Origin: Pseudomonadales bacterium
GTDB taxonomy: Bacteria; Pseudomonadota; Gammaproteobacteria; Pseudomonadales; Azotimanducaceae
Length of the DNA: 53,062 nucleotides
Direction of reading: 5' to 3'
Assembly (NCBI GenBank): GCA_019090615.1
Contig: JAHRVQ010000034.1
Coordinates: 1-53,062, forward strand
The position numbers and the translations under genes were made by a program. Below are positions 28,556 to 37,070 of the stretch, in pieces (position 1 is the stretch's first letter; each line of letters begins with the position of its first letter). The notes under the pieces were generated by a model, which saw nothing but the letters and a program-made list of their open reading frames with translations, was not told where the DNA came from and searched no databases.

Positions 28556-29416
28556 TTAATCGCGACCAAAGAAACCCATCACGGTAGATTCGAACTCATC
28601 TTTACGTTCGATCATTGACCAATGGCCAGAATCGTGGAAGGTATGTAGCTCTGCTTTGGGGATCAAACGCATAGGTATCAGGGCGCTGTCGAGCGGAGTT
28701 ACGCGATCATCTCGCCCCCAGAGAATCAGCGTTGGTGCCTGGATTTTACCCAGGAACTCAAGCCTTGCGATAGCGCCGCTACCGGTGGTCATTTTACCCA
28801 TCATTTTCAGTGCTTCTGGGGCATACATTTTTTGAATCGCCTGGTTGCCGTCTTTTTTGATAGCCTGGGCGAAACGCTCATCAACAAATTCGTCCGTAAT
28901 GAGGCTCTGATCGTGCACCATTGAGCGCATCCAGGTGATAATTTTTTCACGGGTGGGATCGGCTACGAACTCACCGAGTAATTTAATGCCTTCTGCAGGT
29001 GATGCGTTGAATATGGGCATGCCTACGCCGCCAATACAGGCCAGCCGAATAACCCGTTCTGGATGGCTAGAAGCTACTTTAGCTGCTACGCCGCCGCCCA
29101 TGGAGTTACCCAGGATGTTTGCCTTGTCAACGCCGACACCATCAAGGAAGCGCATTACTGCGCCAGGTGCGTTCATTATTGGGTGTCCTTCTACATCGTC
29201 AGAACCACCAAAACCGGGCATGTCGAGCAGCAGGCAACGGAATTTTTTGGTAAATGCGCCGAGATTTTCTCGGAAATTAGCCCAGCTACTAACACCAGGG
29301 CCTGAGCCGTGTAGACATAGCAGGACCGGACCCTCTCCTACGTCATGGTAATGCAAGTTGCCCTCAGGTGTTTCAAGTATCTTGCTAGTGGCTTCAAACG
29401 AAAATGCGTCTGTCAT
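28556..29416 (-). CDS. meta-cleavage product (C-C bond) hydrolase, HsaD/TesD/BphD-like
   Basis: This alpha/beta hydrolase should split the ring-cleavage product into a 2-hydroxydienoate and an acid. The 286-residue protein has the oxyanion motif LHGSGPGVSSWANF and the nucleophile elbow GNSMGGG (Ser105). The acid is in WGRDDRVTPLD (Asp237) and His265 is in DSGHWSMIE, a complete triad. The segment PAEGIKLLGEFVADPTRE and then LITDEFVDERFA resembles HsaD (steroid) and BphD (biphenyl). Those two cannot be told apart with confidence by eye. An AGGAG ribosome site precedes the ATG. The hydratase gene is 217 bases upstream, and no extradiol dioxygenase gene is next to it. Confidence 0.88.
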   Translation of the reverse strand: MTDAFSFEATSKILETPEGNLHYHDVGEGPVLLCLHGSGPGVSSWANFRENLGAFTKKFRCLLLDMPGFGGSDDVEGHPIMNAPGAVMRFLDGVGVDKANILGNSMGGGVAAKVASSHPERVIRLACIGGVGMPIFNASPAEGIKLLGEFVADPTREKIITWMRSMVHDQSLITDEFVDERFAQAIKKDGNQAIQKMYAPEALKMMGKMTTGSGAIARLEFLGKIQAPTLILWGRDDRVTPLDSALIPMRLIPKAELHTFHDSGHWSMIERKDEFESTVMGFFGRD

Positions 29417-29633
29417 AAGTTGTTACTCCTAAGCTGATCGGTGGTCGGTTGATGATTTATCTGGGCAAAAGCCTTCTTCTAGCCGTCTTGTTGATTGGGC
29501 ATTGTTAGCAATGACCACCTGACAAATTTTCAGGATCAAACTAGCGGTACCCCAAGTGGCACATTTGAATAACTATAACCTATTAAATATGCCTTCTGAT
29601 AGGCTTTCTTGGTGTCATAATTATGGAGAATTG

Positions 29634-30431
29634 TTAGTTGAATCTGACGCTACACTCACCAATGCCGCCAATTTCCATGCGGAAGAAATCGCCCGCTGTC
29701 GCATCGAGCATCGCTGACAGGGCACCAGAAAGTATAATTTCTCCAGCTTTTAACTCGATCCCTAAGGAACCCAGGGTATTGGCAAGCCATACAACTGCAT
29801 TAACTGGGCTACCCATAGTGGCTGCGCCGGCACCGAGGCCTGCGATTTGACCGTTTTTTTCAAGTACCATTCCGCAGCTATATAAATTGAGGTTTTCAAC
29901 CGGAACCAGTCGGTCAGATAGCACAAATACGCCGCATGAGGCGTTATCGGCAATGGTATCCTGTATTTTTATTTTCCAGTCCGCAATGCGGGAATCGACA
30001 ATTTCGAAGCACGCCATTACCCCTTCTGTTGCAGCTAGTACATCCGCCGCTGTAACCCCCGGGCCCTGTAGGCTCCTTTTTAGCACAAAGGCGATTTCTC
30101 CCTCTGCTCTTGGCTGAACCAGCGTGCTAGTGTCTATAGTGGCGCCACGTTCAAAGGCCATATCGTCAAATAAAGTGCCATAGTCAGGCTGGTTGACGCC
30201 CAGCATATCCATTACGGCCTGGCTGGTTACGCCTATTTTTCTACCAATGATTTTTGAACCTGCAGCGAGGCGTGATGTCTCCAGCATCTGCTGAATCCTG
30301 TAGGCTTCAGCAATACTCAAATCAGGATTAGTCTCAGTAAGTGGGGCGATTGTGCTGACGTCTTTCCAGGCGTTAAATAATGCTGAGCTGGTTTGTTCTA
30401 ACTGACTCTCATTCATAGAGTTTGTTGCCAT
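29634..30431 (-). CDS. 2-hydroxypenta-2,4-dienoate (2-keto-4-pentenoate) hydratase
   Basis: This enzyme of the DmpE/MhpD/HsaE/TesE family adds water to the dienoate released by the hydrolase, giving the 4-hydroxy-2-oxoacid used by the aldolase. The 265-residue protein has GRKIGVTSQAVMDMLGV, the metal-binding PRAEGEIAFVL (Glu-x-Glu pair), and the later EIVDSRIADW, ADNASCGVFVLSD and GAATMGSPVNAVVWLAN. The upstream DNA shows no ribosome site; on the transcribed strand it reads CCTCCTTA, the reverse of one. The Met at residue 6 (MNESQL) is an alternative start. Order and direction fit an operon with the hydrolase. Confidence 0.93.
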   Translation of the reverse strand: MATNSMNESQLEQTSSALFNAWKDVSTIAPLTETNPDLSIAEAYRIQQMLETSRLAAGSKIIGRKIGVTSQAVMDMLGVNQPDYGTLFDDMAFERGATIDTSTLVQPRAEGEIAFVLKRSLQGPGVTAADVLAATEGVMACFEIVDSRIADWKIKIQDTIADNASCGVFVLSDRLVPVENLNLYSCGMVLEKNGQIAGLGAGAATMGSPVNAVVWLANTLGSLGIELKAGEIILSGALSAMLDATAGDFFRMEIGGIGECSVRFN

Positions 30432-30725
30432 TTAAAGATAAGGAGGGGTTAGGGTATCGCTAATGGTGGGGGAAGCAAAGCCAGAAAAACGTTCGGCGCC
30501 GGTATATTTTGCCTGGATGTTCCGCCGTGTGGGCAAAATTGAGCTGGATCCCCTGTCGTCCGAGTTGCGCGTATCCTTAGATCTGACCTCAGCATATTAG
30601 GTTGTCTACAATTTTCCCTGGATGTATAAATGTTTTGAAAAATTAATGATGGGTACCGAGTAGGCATTTTATGCAGACAATATCTCGCTGCAATTTAGAA
30701 TAAATACAGGGTGCTCAGTATATTT

Positions 30726-30759
30726 CTCCGCCGATAAACGCGACAACTTATCGGCGGAG
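30726..30759. terminator. perfect 12-bp stem-loop downstream of the LLM oxidoreductase gene
   Basis: CTCCGCCGATAA and TTATCGGCGGAG form a perfect 12-bp stem around a 10-base loop, ending 39 bases after the LLM gene stop. There is no U-run on the minus strand. It is the only structured element I see in the 367-base gap 30432-30798, which has no convincing gene. Confidence 0.6.
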
Positions 30760-30798
30760 GGAATAGTTTTGCGGCGGTTTTTTTGCTGATTTGATTAA

Positions 30799-31659
30799 CT
30801 AGCCTGCTTTTACTGTTGCCACTGTTTCGGCTAACTTGTCTAGCATTGGCAGCACAGTGTCGGCATCGGCCGGTGGTAAACCGAATATTAGATCATCGCA
30901 TCCCTGGCTGATTCTGAACTGTATTTTTTCCACGTCGGGTGCTGCGCCGAAAAGTGTCAGATTGCAATCCTCGAGTGTACGGCCACGTGCCTCAAGGGAT
31001 GTTTTTAATTGCCCCATGCTGCTTGAGCCCAGACCGCCGAGTGGCATCCAGCCGTCACAATATTCAGCAATGCGGTCAAATGACCATTTTGACTGGGCAC
31101 CCATTAATATGGGTGGGCCGCCTTTTTGTACTGGTTTTGGCCAGGACCAGATTGGGTCGAAGTCGATAAATTCGCCATGGAATTCGGCCTCATCGTTATT
31201 CCAGATTTCCTTCATGGCGAGGATTTTCTCGCGCAGTATTTTCCATCTGTTGGTGTAGTCGGCGCCGTGATTTTCCATTTCTTCGCGATTCCAGCCAGCG
31301 CCGATACCTAATATTACACGGCCGTTAGAAATCATATCGAGCGAGGCTATTTCTTTTGCCAGTTGAATCGGGTCGCGCTCGATTACCAGGCAGATGCCGG
31401 TGCCAAGTTTGATTTTTGACGTGACAGCGGCACAGGCTGCTAGTGCAATCAACGGATCATGGCTGCGCCAGTACATCTCGGGCAGGTCACCGCCCTGAGG
31501 AAACGGTGTATCACGTGACACAGGTATGTGGGTATGTTCGGGGAAGAACAGGCTGTCGAAACCGCGTTCTTCTACAGCCCTGGCAAGTTCGACCGGCTGG
31601 ATTGATTTGTCGGTGGGAAACATATTAATGCCAAATTGTGGTGTTTTACTGTAAGTCAT
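30799..31659 (-). CDS. LLM-class (luciferase-like) flavin-dependent oxidoreductase
   Basis: The 286-residue TIM-barrel protein belongs to the luciferase-like monooxygenase superfamily. Its pattern is that of the families usually labelled F420-dependent: VELARAVEERGFDSLFFPEHTHIPVS at the N terminus, TSKIKLGTGICLVIERDP, LDMISNGRVILGIGAGWNREE and GGPPILMGAQS. The cofactor could be FMN or F420. F420 use is uncommon in gammaproteobacteria and no F420 biosynthesis gene is in the window. An AAGGT ribosome site precedes the ATG. It is the first gene of the leftward ring-degradation cluster, which suggests an oxygenase or reductase step there, but the substrate is unknown. Confidence 0.86.
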   Translation of the reverse strand: MTYSKTPQFGINMFPTDKSIQPVELARAVEERGFDSLFFPEHTHIPVSRDTPFPQGGDLPEMYWRSHDPLIALAACAAVTSKIKLGTGICLVIERDPIQLAKEIASLDMISNGRVILGIGAGWNREEMENHGADYTNRWKILREKILAMKEIWNNDEAEFHGEFIDFDPIWSWPKPVQKGGPPILMGAQSKWSFDRIAEYCDGWMPLGGLGSSSMGQLKTSLEARGRTLEDCNLTLFGAAPDVEKIQFRISQGCDDLIFGLPPADADTVLPMLDKLAETVATVKAG

Positions 31660-32256
31660 TTTGTCTACCTTCGTTTTTGATTTGCTGATGGGAGCATAAC
31701 CGGTTTATGTTACATTTATTGTGGTTACTCGGCTTGAATTCGTTCCTGTTTGATATGAAAGCCGGTAAAAGTGCTTTTATTGTGCGGGATAGTTGGGACA
31801 ATAAATCTAGACCAATAAGCTCAGAGGCCTTATGTAATACATAACCTAACATACAGGTAAAGTTTATATCATTGCCAAAACGCCGTATCGACTGTGTTTG
31901 GTTTTGTCGGACAGAGTATTGTTGTTATGGAGTGCTGATTGGTGCATTAAAAGGTGCCAAAAAGAATGATTCACGGCTGGTGATAGATGCTACGTGGATT
32001 ATCGACATAGCTGAGTAATACTTCAACCGATTGAAAAGTTAACCGCGGAAGGCAATACAATGTTGACAAAACTGTTGGAAAAGCAACTGGTTTAGGGCCG
32101 TTGGCTGTAAAGATCGGCAGAAAAACTCGGCTTCTTATAGCTTGCTGGTTAAAGGAGCTGATGTTTTTTGCGGTAGGGTTATAAACGCTTGTGTGTTATA
32201 AACGCGTTGGTTTTTTGTTCGGAGAAACGCTAGTCGTTTAATCTTGATTTTTATTA
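31660..32256. other. 600-base intergenic region between divergent genes
   Basis: The region separates the leftward LLM gene from the rightward pagL-like gene. It holds a palindrome, TTATGT-AAT-ACATAA (31830-31844), of operator size. GTTATAAACGC occurs twice (32178-32188 and 32195-32205), with a period of 17 bases. No gene with a ribosome site and codon pattern like its neighbours is seen. Confidence 0.6.
31830..31844. promoter_or_regulatory. operator-like palindrome upstream of the LLM oxidoreductase gene
   Basis: TTATGT and ACATAA are perfect 6-base arms around AAT. It lies 171 bases upstream of the LLM start codon. The form suits a TetR- or GntR-type dimer, but no such regulator gene is in the window. 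Confidence 0.35.
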
Positions 32257-32271
32257 TTGGGCCTTGTTTTT

Positions 32272-32859
32272 TTGAAAGTATTGAAGTTTAAAGTTAACTG
32301 GCTTTATCGTTTGGCCTGGGTTGTCTTATTGGTTTTACTATCGGCATCAGCACTAGCTGATCAGTCGCCAAAAAGTAATGGCTTTACGGTTGCGATGGGT
32401 AAAAGTCAGGCAAATACAACCGTGTTGCGGTTTGGTATTTCACGATCCATGACTCGTCGGTGGTTTTTTCAGGGCGATTGGCTAATGACTGGTTATTGGC
32501 TAGCTGAACTAGGTTACTGGCGTAGCAGGGCAGATAAAAGCAGTACGGGTGAGGATGAATTGGCGGAATTGGCGTTAACCCCCATTTTTCGCTGGCATAG
32601 GAGTGCGTGGGCAGGAAGTGGTTTCGCCCCATATTTTCAAGGCGGGGTGGGTTTGCGGTTGATTGGGCCAACTTCGTTGGCAGGTCGTAATTTTTCTACA
32701 GCGTTGCAATTTTCTAGTCAGTTCGGCCTAGGTGTTAGTTTTGGCCCTGGCGGGCGTTATCAGTTAGGTTATATTTTCGAACATATGTCCAATGGCAGTA
32801 TAAAATCGCCTAATAATGGTATGAATATGCACCTTATTCGGTTTGATTTGACGCATTGA
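32272..32859 (+). CDS. PagL-like lipid A 3-O-deacylase (acyloxyacyl hydrolase family)
   Basis: This is a small outer-membrane beta-barrel with a signal peptide (VVLLVLLSASALA). PagL removes the 3-O acyl chain of lipid A. The conserved C-terminal motif is present as FEHMSNGSIKSPNNGMN. His171 and Ser173 (counted from the TTG at 32272) match the catalytic His and Ser of Pseudomonas PagL. The third catalytic residue, Glu 12 positions after the Ser, is Asn here. Family members with Asn at this place are known to me, so activity is uncertain rather than excluded. No ATG start exists: TTG at 32257 or 32272 is used, and 32272 gives a cleaner signal peptide (195 residues). Confidence 0.8.
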   Translation: MKVLKFKVNWLYRLAWVVLLVLLSASALADQSPKSNGFTVAMGKSQANTTVLRFGISRSMTRRWFFQGDWLMTGYWLAELGYWRSRADKSSTGEDELAELALTPIFRWHRSAWAGSGFAPYFQGGVGLRLIGPTSLAGRNFSTALQFSSQFGLGVSFGPGGRYQLGYIFEHMSNGSIKSPNNGMNMHLIRFDLTH

Positions 32860-32981
32860 TTTAAAGCAGGGTTTGCGGCGGTGTAGATTAAATATTTATT
32901 GTAGGCATTATGCTCAATGTTAAAGCGAATATAATAGTGAGAGTGGGCTGACAGGATCTATTAGTTTGATCGTGCGCTGGA

Positions 32982-33031
32982 TAGACCAGCCTTCTCGTTA
33001 CAGATAGTAGTTAGAAGGCTGGTCTAATTTT
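32982..33031. terminator. bidirectional terminator between pagL-like gene and TonB receptor gene
   Basis: TAGACCAGCCTTCT and AGAAGGCTGGTCTA are perfect 14-bp arms around a 17-base loop, followed by ATTTTTATT on the plus strand. It lies between convergent genes and can serve both. Confidence 0.85.
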
Positions 33032-33053
33032 TATTCACATTGCGCTTTCGCGT

Positions 33054-35339
33054 TTAGTTGAATCGGTATTTGAATTCCATACCAATGCGACGACCCTTCG
33101 CCAAATTAGATAAATGAGCGCTATTTGCCAGTGAGCCAAGTACAGTGCTTTGGGTATATATCGCCTTGTCGGTTAAGTTACGGCCATACAGGGATACTTC
33201 CCAGGTGTCGTCGGCTGATATTAAGGTCATATTTGCATCAATCGTATCTACAGAACCTCTGTCTTGTGTGGCCTGTGAATTAACAACATTGTCTCGATGG
33301 GTGTAGATCATTTGCGAACTTAGGCTAAAACCGCTAATTTGAGTATCATGCAGCAAACCAAAGTTGTACATTAATTCAGGCGTATTCTGCACCGGCGTAT
33401 TAAGGTCGTTGGCATCAATAGTGCCGTCAGTATTAATATCGATGATGGCTTTGGTGTATTTAGCATCGTTATGACCAAAGGCGAAAGTTAAGGTTAACGA
33501 GTCTGTTAAAAAAGCGCGACCATCGACTTCCACCCCAACAAATCGGGCGTCAGCAGCATTAAGGCCAATCTGCGAAGCATCTTCTTCTGAAAAGGTCACC
33601 CGTTGTAAATCGGACGCTTCCAGGAAGAAAAAGGAGGTGTTCAAACGGAATCGTTCACTAATATCCCATTTGACTCCAAATTCAAGTTGATCCATGCGTT
33701 CTTCATCTACCGGTTGTCTTTGATCTGCAATATTAGTCCGGCGTAAGCTGTAGTTACCTGCCCGATAGCTGGTAGAAACATGAGCATAGAGCAACGTATC
33801 GTCGTTTCTCTTCCAGGAGGCCGCGACACGGTAGGATAGATTGCTCCATTTATGATCATCTTCAAAGTCGATGGGACATCTGCCGTCTCCTTTTACGTAA
33901 CCACAAGGACTTAAGTCTGGGCCTTCCTCAAGGGTTGTAAATGTTAAGTTCGGTCCGTTGTAGGCATAACTCCTGGTTTCCTTTTCTTCTTCGGTCCAGC
34001 GTAGTCCGGCTGATAAGGTCACCGTATCAGAAATATGGTAATCAACATTACTAAAGACACCCTTCGTTTCAGAATCCTGAAATCCTCCAGTACCGCGGTT
34101 CAAAAACTGAGTTGGCCTTGATGCTAGATTTAGCGACTGCTGGGTCTCGTCGACGATCTCTACGTCCAGATAGTAAATTCCTGTTGTCACATCGAAGGAA
34201 CCAAAAGTGCCGAAATAGCGCAACTCATTGCTCCAATGTTCGACCTCATTTGAATTGGATGACGGAAAGGTAGTGAAAGGTGTGCCGTCAACATCGGCTA
34301 AGCCTGCTTGTTCGACATCGCGCCAGCCGAAAATATTGGTGATCGTACCATCACCAAAGCCAATATCGTAGCTGGTAGTCAAGGTAAAAGAATTGACTTC
34401 GAGGTCCGCAAAAGCCTGTAATCCATAAGGGCCGCTACCATCCATTTCCGAGGAAACATCGTGGGTACCTTTTTCAAAAAACGGTGTGCTGCCGTCCCTC
34501 CATACATTTGTAGCTGCATTTCTGCCGGATCGTTCGTGGGCTTGATAAACGCCGCCCCATCCTTCCTGATCAAAGTATTCGTATTGTAAAGTGAACTTAA
34601 GATTATCGGTAGCGAGCCAGCTCAATGCGCCCCTTAAAATCAAAGTTTCACTATCGCCGATGTCGTCACCGTTAAATTCATTTTCGAACCAGCCGCCGTC
34701 ATCATTATAATAGACGGCAAGCTTGCCGTTTAAATCTTCCGTTAACGGCCCAGTCACTAACCCGGTATACGTCATATCTTCGCCTGTACCTTCCCAACGC
34801 GAATCGCCTCGGACACTCAGTTCTGCGCTAAACTCATCTGATGGCTGGGTTGTAGACATTAATACTGCGCCACCAACAACATTACGACCTTGTAATACAC
34901 CCTGCGGGCCTCGAAGAATCTCGACGCTGGCCAGGTCGAATGTATCGAATACAACGCCAGCACCGGTTGGCAGATATACACCGTCAATAAAAACGCCGAC
35001 AGAGGGGTCTACTGAAAGGATAGAGCTCGAAGGAGAAATACCCCGGATAGAAAAAAACGCAGTACCTTTTCTCGTAATAGGCTGCAAGTTGGCGTTAGGT
35101 ACTAGCATACCAATATCCTGCAAATCTTTGATTTTCAGTGCTTGTAATTGTGTACCGCTAAATGCACTAATGGCAATAGGCACATCCTGTACACCTTCGA
35201 CTACATTTTTTTTAGTTGCTGTGACCACAATTTCTTCCATTAGTGCTGACCGCGCCGATCGTGCCGGTTCAGCACTAGCACCTAAAGATGATGCCCACGC
35301 ACAAGCAACTGCGACTGAGCAGGTTAAAAATTTCTGCAT
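33054..35339 (-). CDS. TonB-dependent outer-membrane receptor with a dockerin/EF-hand-like loop
   Basis: The 761-residue protein has a signal peptide ending near ASA (residue 23) and a TonB box (EEIVVTATK) at about 35-43. The plug domain follows (VPIAISAFSG to ILRGPQGVLQGRNVVGGAV), then a beta-barrel ending in the typical aromatic residue (EFKYRFN). Residues encoded at 33406-33441 read DINTDGTIDAND, a near-perfect calcium-binding loop of EF-hand/dockerin type, in the barrel. The ligand is unknown; the plug resembles receptors common in sphingomonads and marine gammaproteobacteria that take up varied organic compounds. An AGGGGA ribosome site precedes the ATG. Confidence 0.93.
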   Translation of the reverse strand: MQKFLTCSVAVACAWASSLGASAEPARSARSALMEEIVVTATKKNVVEGVQDVPIAISAFSGTQLQALKIKDLQDIGMLVPNANLQPITRKGTAFFSIRGISPSSSILSVDPSVGVFIDGVYLPTGAGVVFDTFDLASVEILRGPQGVLQGRNVVGGAVLMSTTQPSDEFSAELSVRGDSRWEGTGEDMTYTGLVTGPLTEDLNGKLAVYYNDDGGWFENEFNGDDIGDSETLILRGALSWLATDNLKFTLQYEYFDQEGWGGVYQAHERSGRNAATNVWRDGSTPFFEKGTHDVSSEMDGSGPYGLQAFADLEVNSFTLTTSYDIGFGDGTITNIFGWRDVEQAGLADVDGTPFTTFPSSNSNEVEHWSNELRYFGTFGSFDVTTGIYYLDVEIVDETQQSLNLASRPTQFLNRGTGGFQDSETKGVFSNVDYHISDTVTLSAGLRWTEEEKETRSYAYNGPNLTFTTLEEGPDLSPCGYVKGDGRCPIDFEDDHKWSNLSYRVAASWKRNDDTLLYAHVSTSYRAGNYSLRRTNIADQRQPVDEERMDQLEFGVKWDISERFRLNTSFFFLEASDLQRVTFSEEDASQIGLNAADARFVGVEVDGRAFLTDSLTLTFAFGHNDAKYTKAIIDINTDGTIDANDLNTPVQNTPELMYNFGLLHDTQISGFSLSSQMIYTHRDNVVNSQATQDRGSVDTIDANMTLISADDTWEVSLYGRNLTDKAIYTQSTVLGSLANSAHLSNLAKGRRIGMEFKYRFN

Positions 35340-35835
35340 TATTTTCCCCTAATTAATTTGAAAGGCCGCCAATATTACTTTGTTTTATAACGGTCTTGTT
35401 CCCAACGATAACCAAGCTCGGCGACATCTACAAGTTGTTGTTGGAATATTTGTCGCTTGAATATGACTGGAGATGCCAATAAAAAAGGGTGTGTTTGTTG
35501 CGCCATAGCCAGGTTGGTAAGCGGTTTGGAGGTTGGCGCACATGTATTAATTCACGATAAATTTGATATTCGCAGAATAAATTTAGTGGGTCGATTCTTT
35601 CTTTGCGATACAAAGCGAAAAGAACAAGTAGCTTAAGTGTAGTAAATATGGCTGATATTAATCGGAATCATAAGAGAGGTTGGAATGATATTTGGGGTCT
35701 TTTTGAATGGTGCGGTTTAATTGTCGTTGGCTCGTGTAGCCCTTGAGCGTATTTTTTGCTTATTTTTAAGGACCAATAAGGTTTTAGCCATTGATTAGTC
35801 CTTAGCGGTTGAGCAGTTCAAGGTTTTATTTTGTG
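35340..35835. other. intergenic region, no gene seen
   Basis: This 496-base AT-rich region lies upstream of the TonB receptor gene and downstream of the GST-like gene (both leftward). An imperfect inverted repeat, AAGGAC-CAAT and ATTG-ATTA-GTCCTT (35768-35803), sits near the GST gene end. CCTTAGCGGTT at 35800-35810 also occurs in the repeat unit at the contig start. Nothing else stands out. Confidence 0.5.
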
Positions 35836-36600
35836 CTAAAAATTCAATGGTAATTCAAGATGTGTAGCAAATGTTTTATCACGTTGGTCGATTAATGCAG
35901 CATCGAACGGTTTAATGGATTTGGCTAAAATGGACCAGGTTTGTCTCAGTCCATTCGGCATGGGGTTTTGTTCGTTAGGTAGTGGTTGCAGCATATTGGA
36001 AAAATAAGCCCAGTAAACGTCTGCGGCAGTGAGGCTATTACCGATAAGATAATTAGAACCACTGAACTGTTGCGACTGGATGATAGCGGTCAGGTCAGCT
36101 AAAAAATCCTCGACTTTGGTTTTCATCTTGTCAATGGTTTGTGGATTATACTGGTAGTCTTTGTACATCGGGTTTTTTGCTACCGCGGCGGCCCCCTGTG
36201 CCTGATATCCCACATCAAGCATTAAATGTCGCGCGTTCCAGGCGAGGCCGCTTTCACCGGCAATTTCGTTTATTAAACCGATCATTAACATGCGCTCGCG
36301 TCTATCTGTTGGTACTAACGACTGTCCAGTTCCCAGGCGTTCAGCCAGGTCAAGAATTTCTAGCCAGCGGACCCTGGGGGCTTCGTCTTCATAGAGTGCG
36401 ATGGGTGCATTTCGATGTCGGGTCCATGCCAGTAATTCGATATTTCGCCCGCCGCCTTTTTGTTCAACGGCCGTATAGGCGACCTGGCGTAAGTGAAATA
36501 ACGCCTTGGCAGCTTCACTCCATGGGCCGGGTACACCTTTGGTAAGAACCAGGCGTAAGCCAGAATGATTTTTCGCTGTCTCTACATCGAGATAATCCAT
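35836..36600 (-). CDS. glutathione S-transferase-like protein
   Basis: The 254-residue protein has an N-terminal thioredoxin-like domain (LRLVLTKGVPGPWSEAAKALFHLR, then APIALYEDEAPR, where the GSH-binding Pro would lie). An all-helical C-terminal GST domain ends with GNSLTAADVYWAYFSNML, the usual N-capping motif. Ser in GPWSEAAK could be the catalytic residue. Substrate and role are unknown. It stands alone upstream of the TonB receptor gene. Possible roles are detoxification or glutathione-dependent steps in the aromatic or terpenoid catabolism suggested by other genes, but that is inference. Confidence 0.78.
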   Translation of the reverse strand: MDYLDVETAKNHSGLRLVLTKGVPGPWSEAAKALFHLRQVAYTAVEQKGGGRNIELLAWTRHRNAPIALYEDEAPRVRWLEILDLAERLGTGQSLVPTDRRERMLMIGLINEIAGESGLAWNARHLMLDVGYQAQGAAAVAKNPMYKDYQYNPQTIDKMKTKVEDFLADLTAIIQSQQFSGSNYLIGNSLTAADVYWAYFSNMLQPLPNEQNPMPNGLRQTWSILAKSIKPFDAALIDQRDKTFATHLELPLNF

Positions 36601-37070
36601 GATTTATTCGCCTGTTGTTGAGGGCTGATTGCTGTTTGGTGCGCTGATTTGTGTGCCTAGCGAGTTGAGTATCTCATACCAGGCGGTGTATATCGATTTG
36701 GCTGATGTAACTGGGTGGGGAGGTGGCTGGTGTTAGCCTACGACGCTTTCATTTGGTATCGGATTGATAAACAGGTATCAGCCCGACCGGATAACTGTTC
36801 TCAAGGCTTCTGACAGATTGCACCTAGCGGCTGATTCTAAAAACCGTTGTGGAATAATACCAAAAGATGGTCTCGACAATGCTGTTCAAGGTAGCTATAT
36901 TCACGTCAATGATAACAACATAAAGGGGGGTCAACAGGTAATTAGCTAAATAGTTAGGTAACTAACAGAATGTAGTAGCAAACCGTAGTAGATAGTTGAG
37001 ATTCAAATCGTCAAAAATAATATTAGTCACATAAAGTGATATTAAATAATAATGTATGAGGGGAAAATCA
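36601..37070. other. divergent intergenic region upstream of the large TonB receptor gene
   Basis: The region is 470 bases between the leftward GST-like gene and the rightward TonB receptor gene. It contains TGATA-AACAGG-TATCA (36765-36780) and GTTAG-GTAA-CTAAC (36953-36966), short inverted repeats that could be regulatory sites. No gene is seen. Confidence 0.4.

Noticed and set aside
30463-30600. 45-codon plus-strand open frame downstream of a perfect TAAGGAGG (30439-30446)
   Set aside because: The ribosome-like site is 16 bases from the ATG, too far, and it lies opposite the hydratase leader. The peptide has no recognisable features.
31903-32017. Open stretch ending in a hydrophobic/acidic pattern (LVIDATWIIDIAE) before the pagL-like gene
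   Set aside because: No start codon with a ribosome site and no recognisable family; judged a chance frame.
35648-35749. 33-codon open frame starting MADINRNHKRGWNDIW upstream of the TonB receptor gene
   Set aside because: No ribosome site, no homologue recognised, and this length is expected by chance.
35768-35803. Inverted repeat near the GST-like gene end as its terminator
   Set aside because: The stem has a four-base bulge, and the U-run is on the wrong side for a minus-strand transcript.
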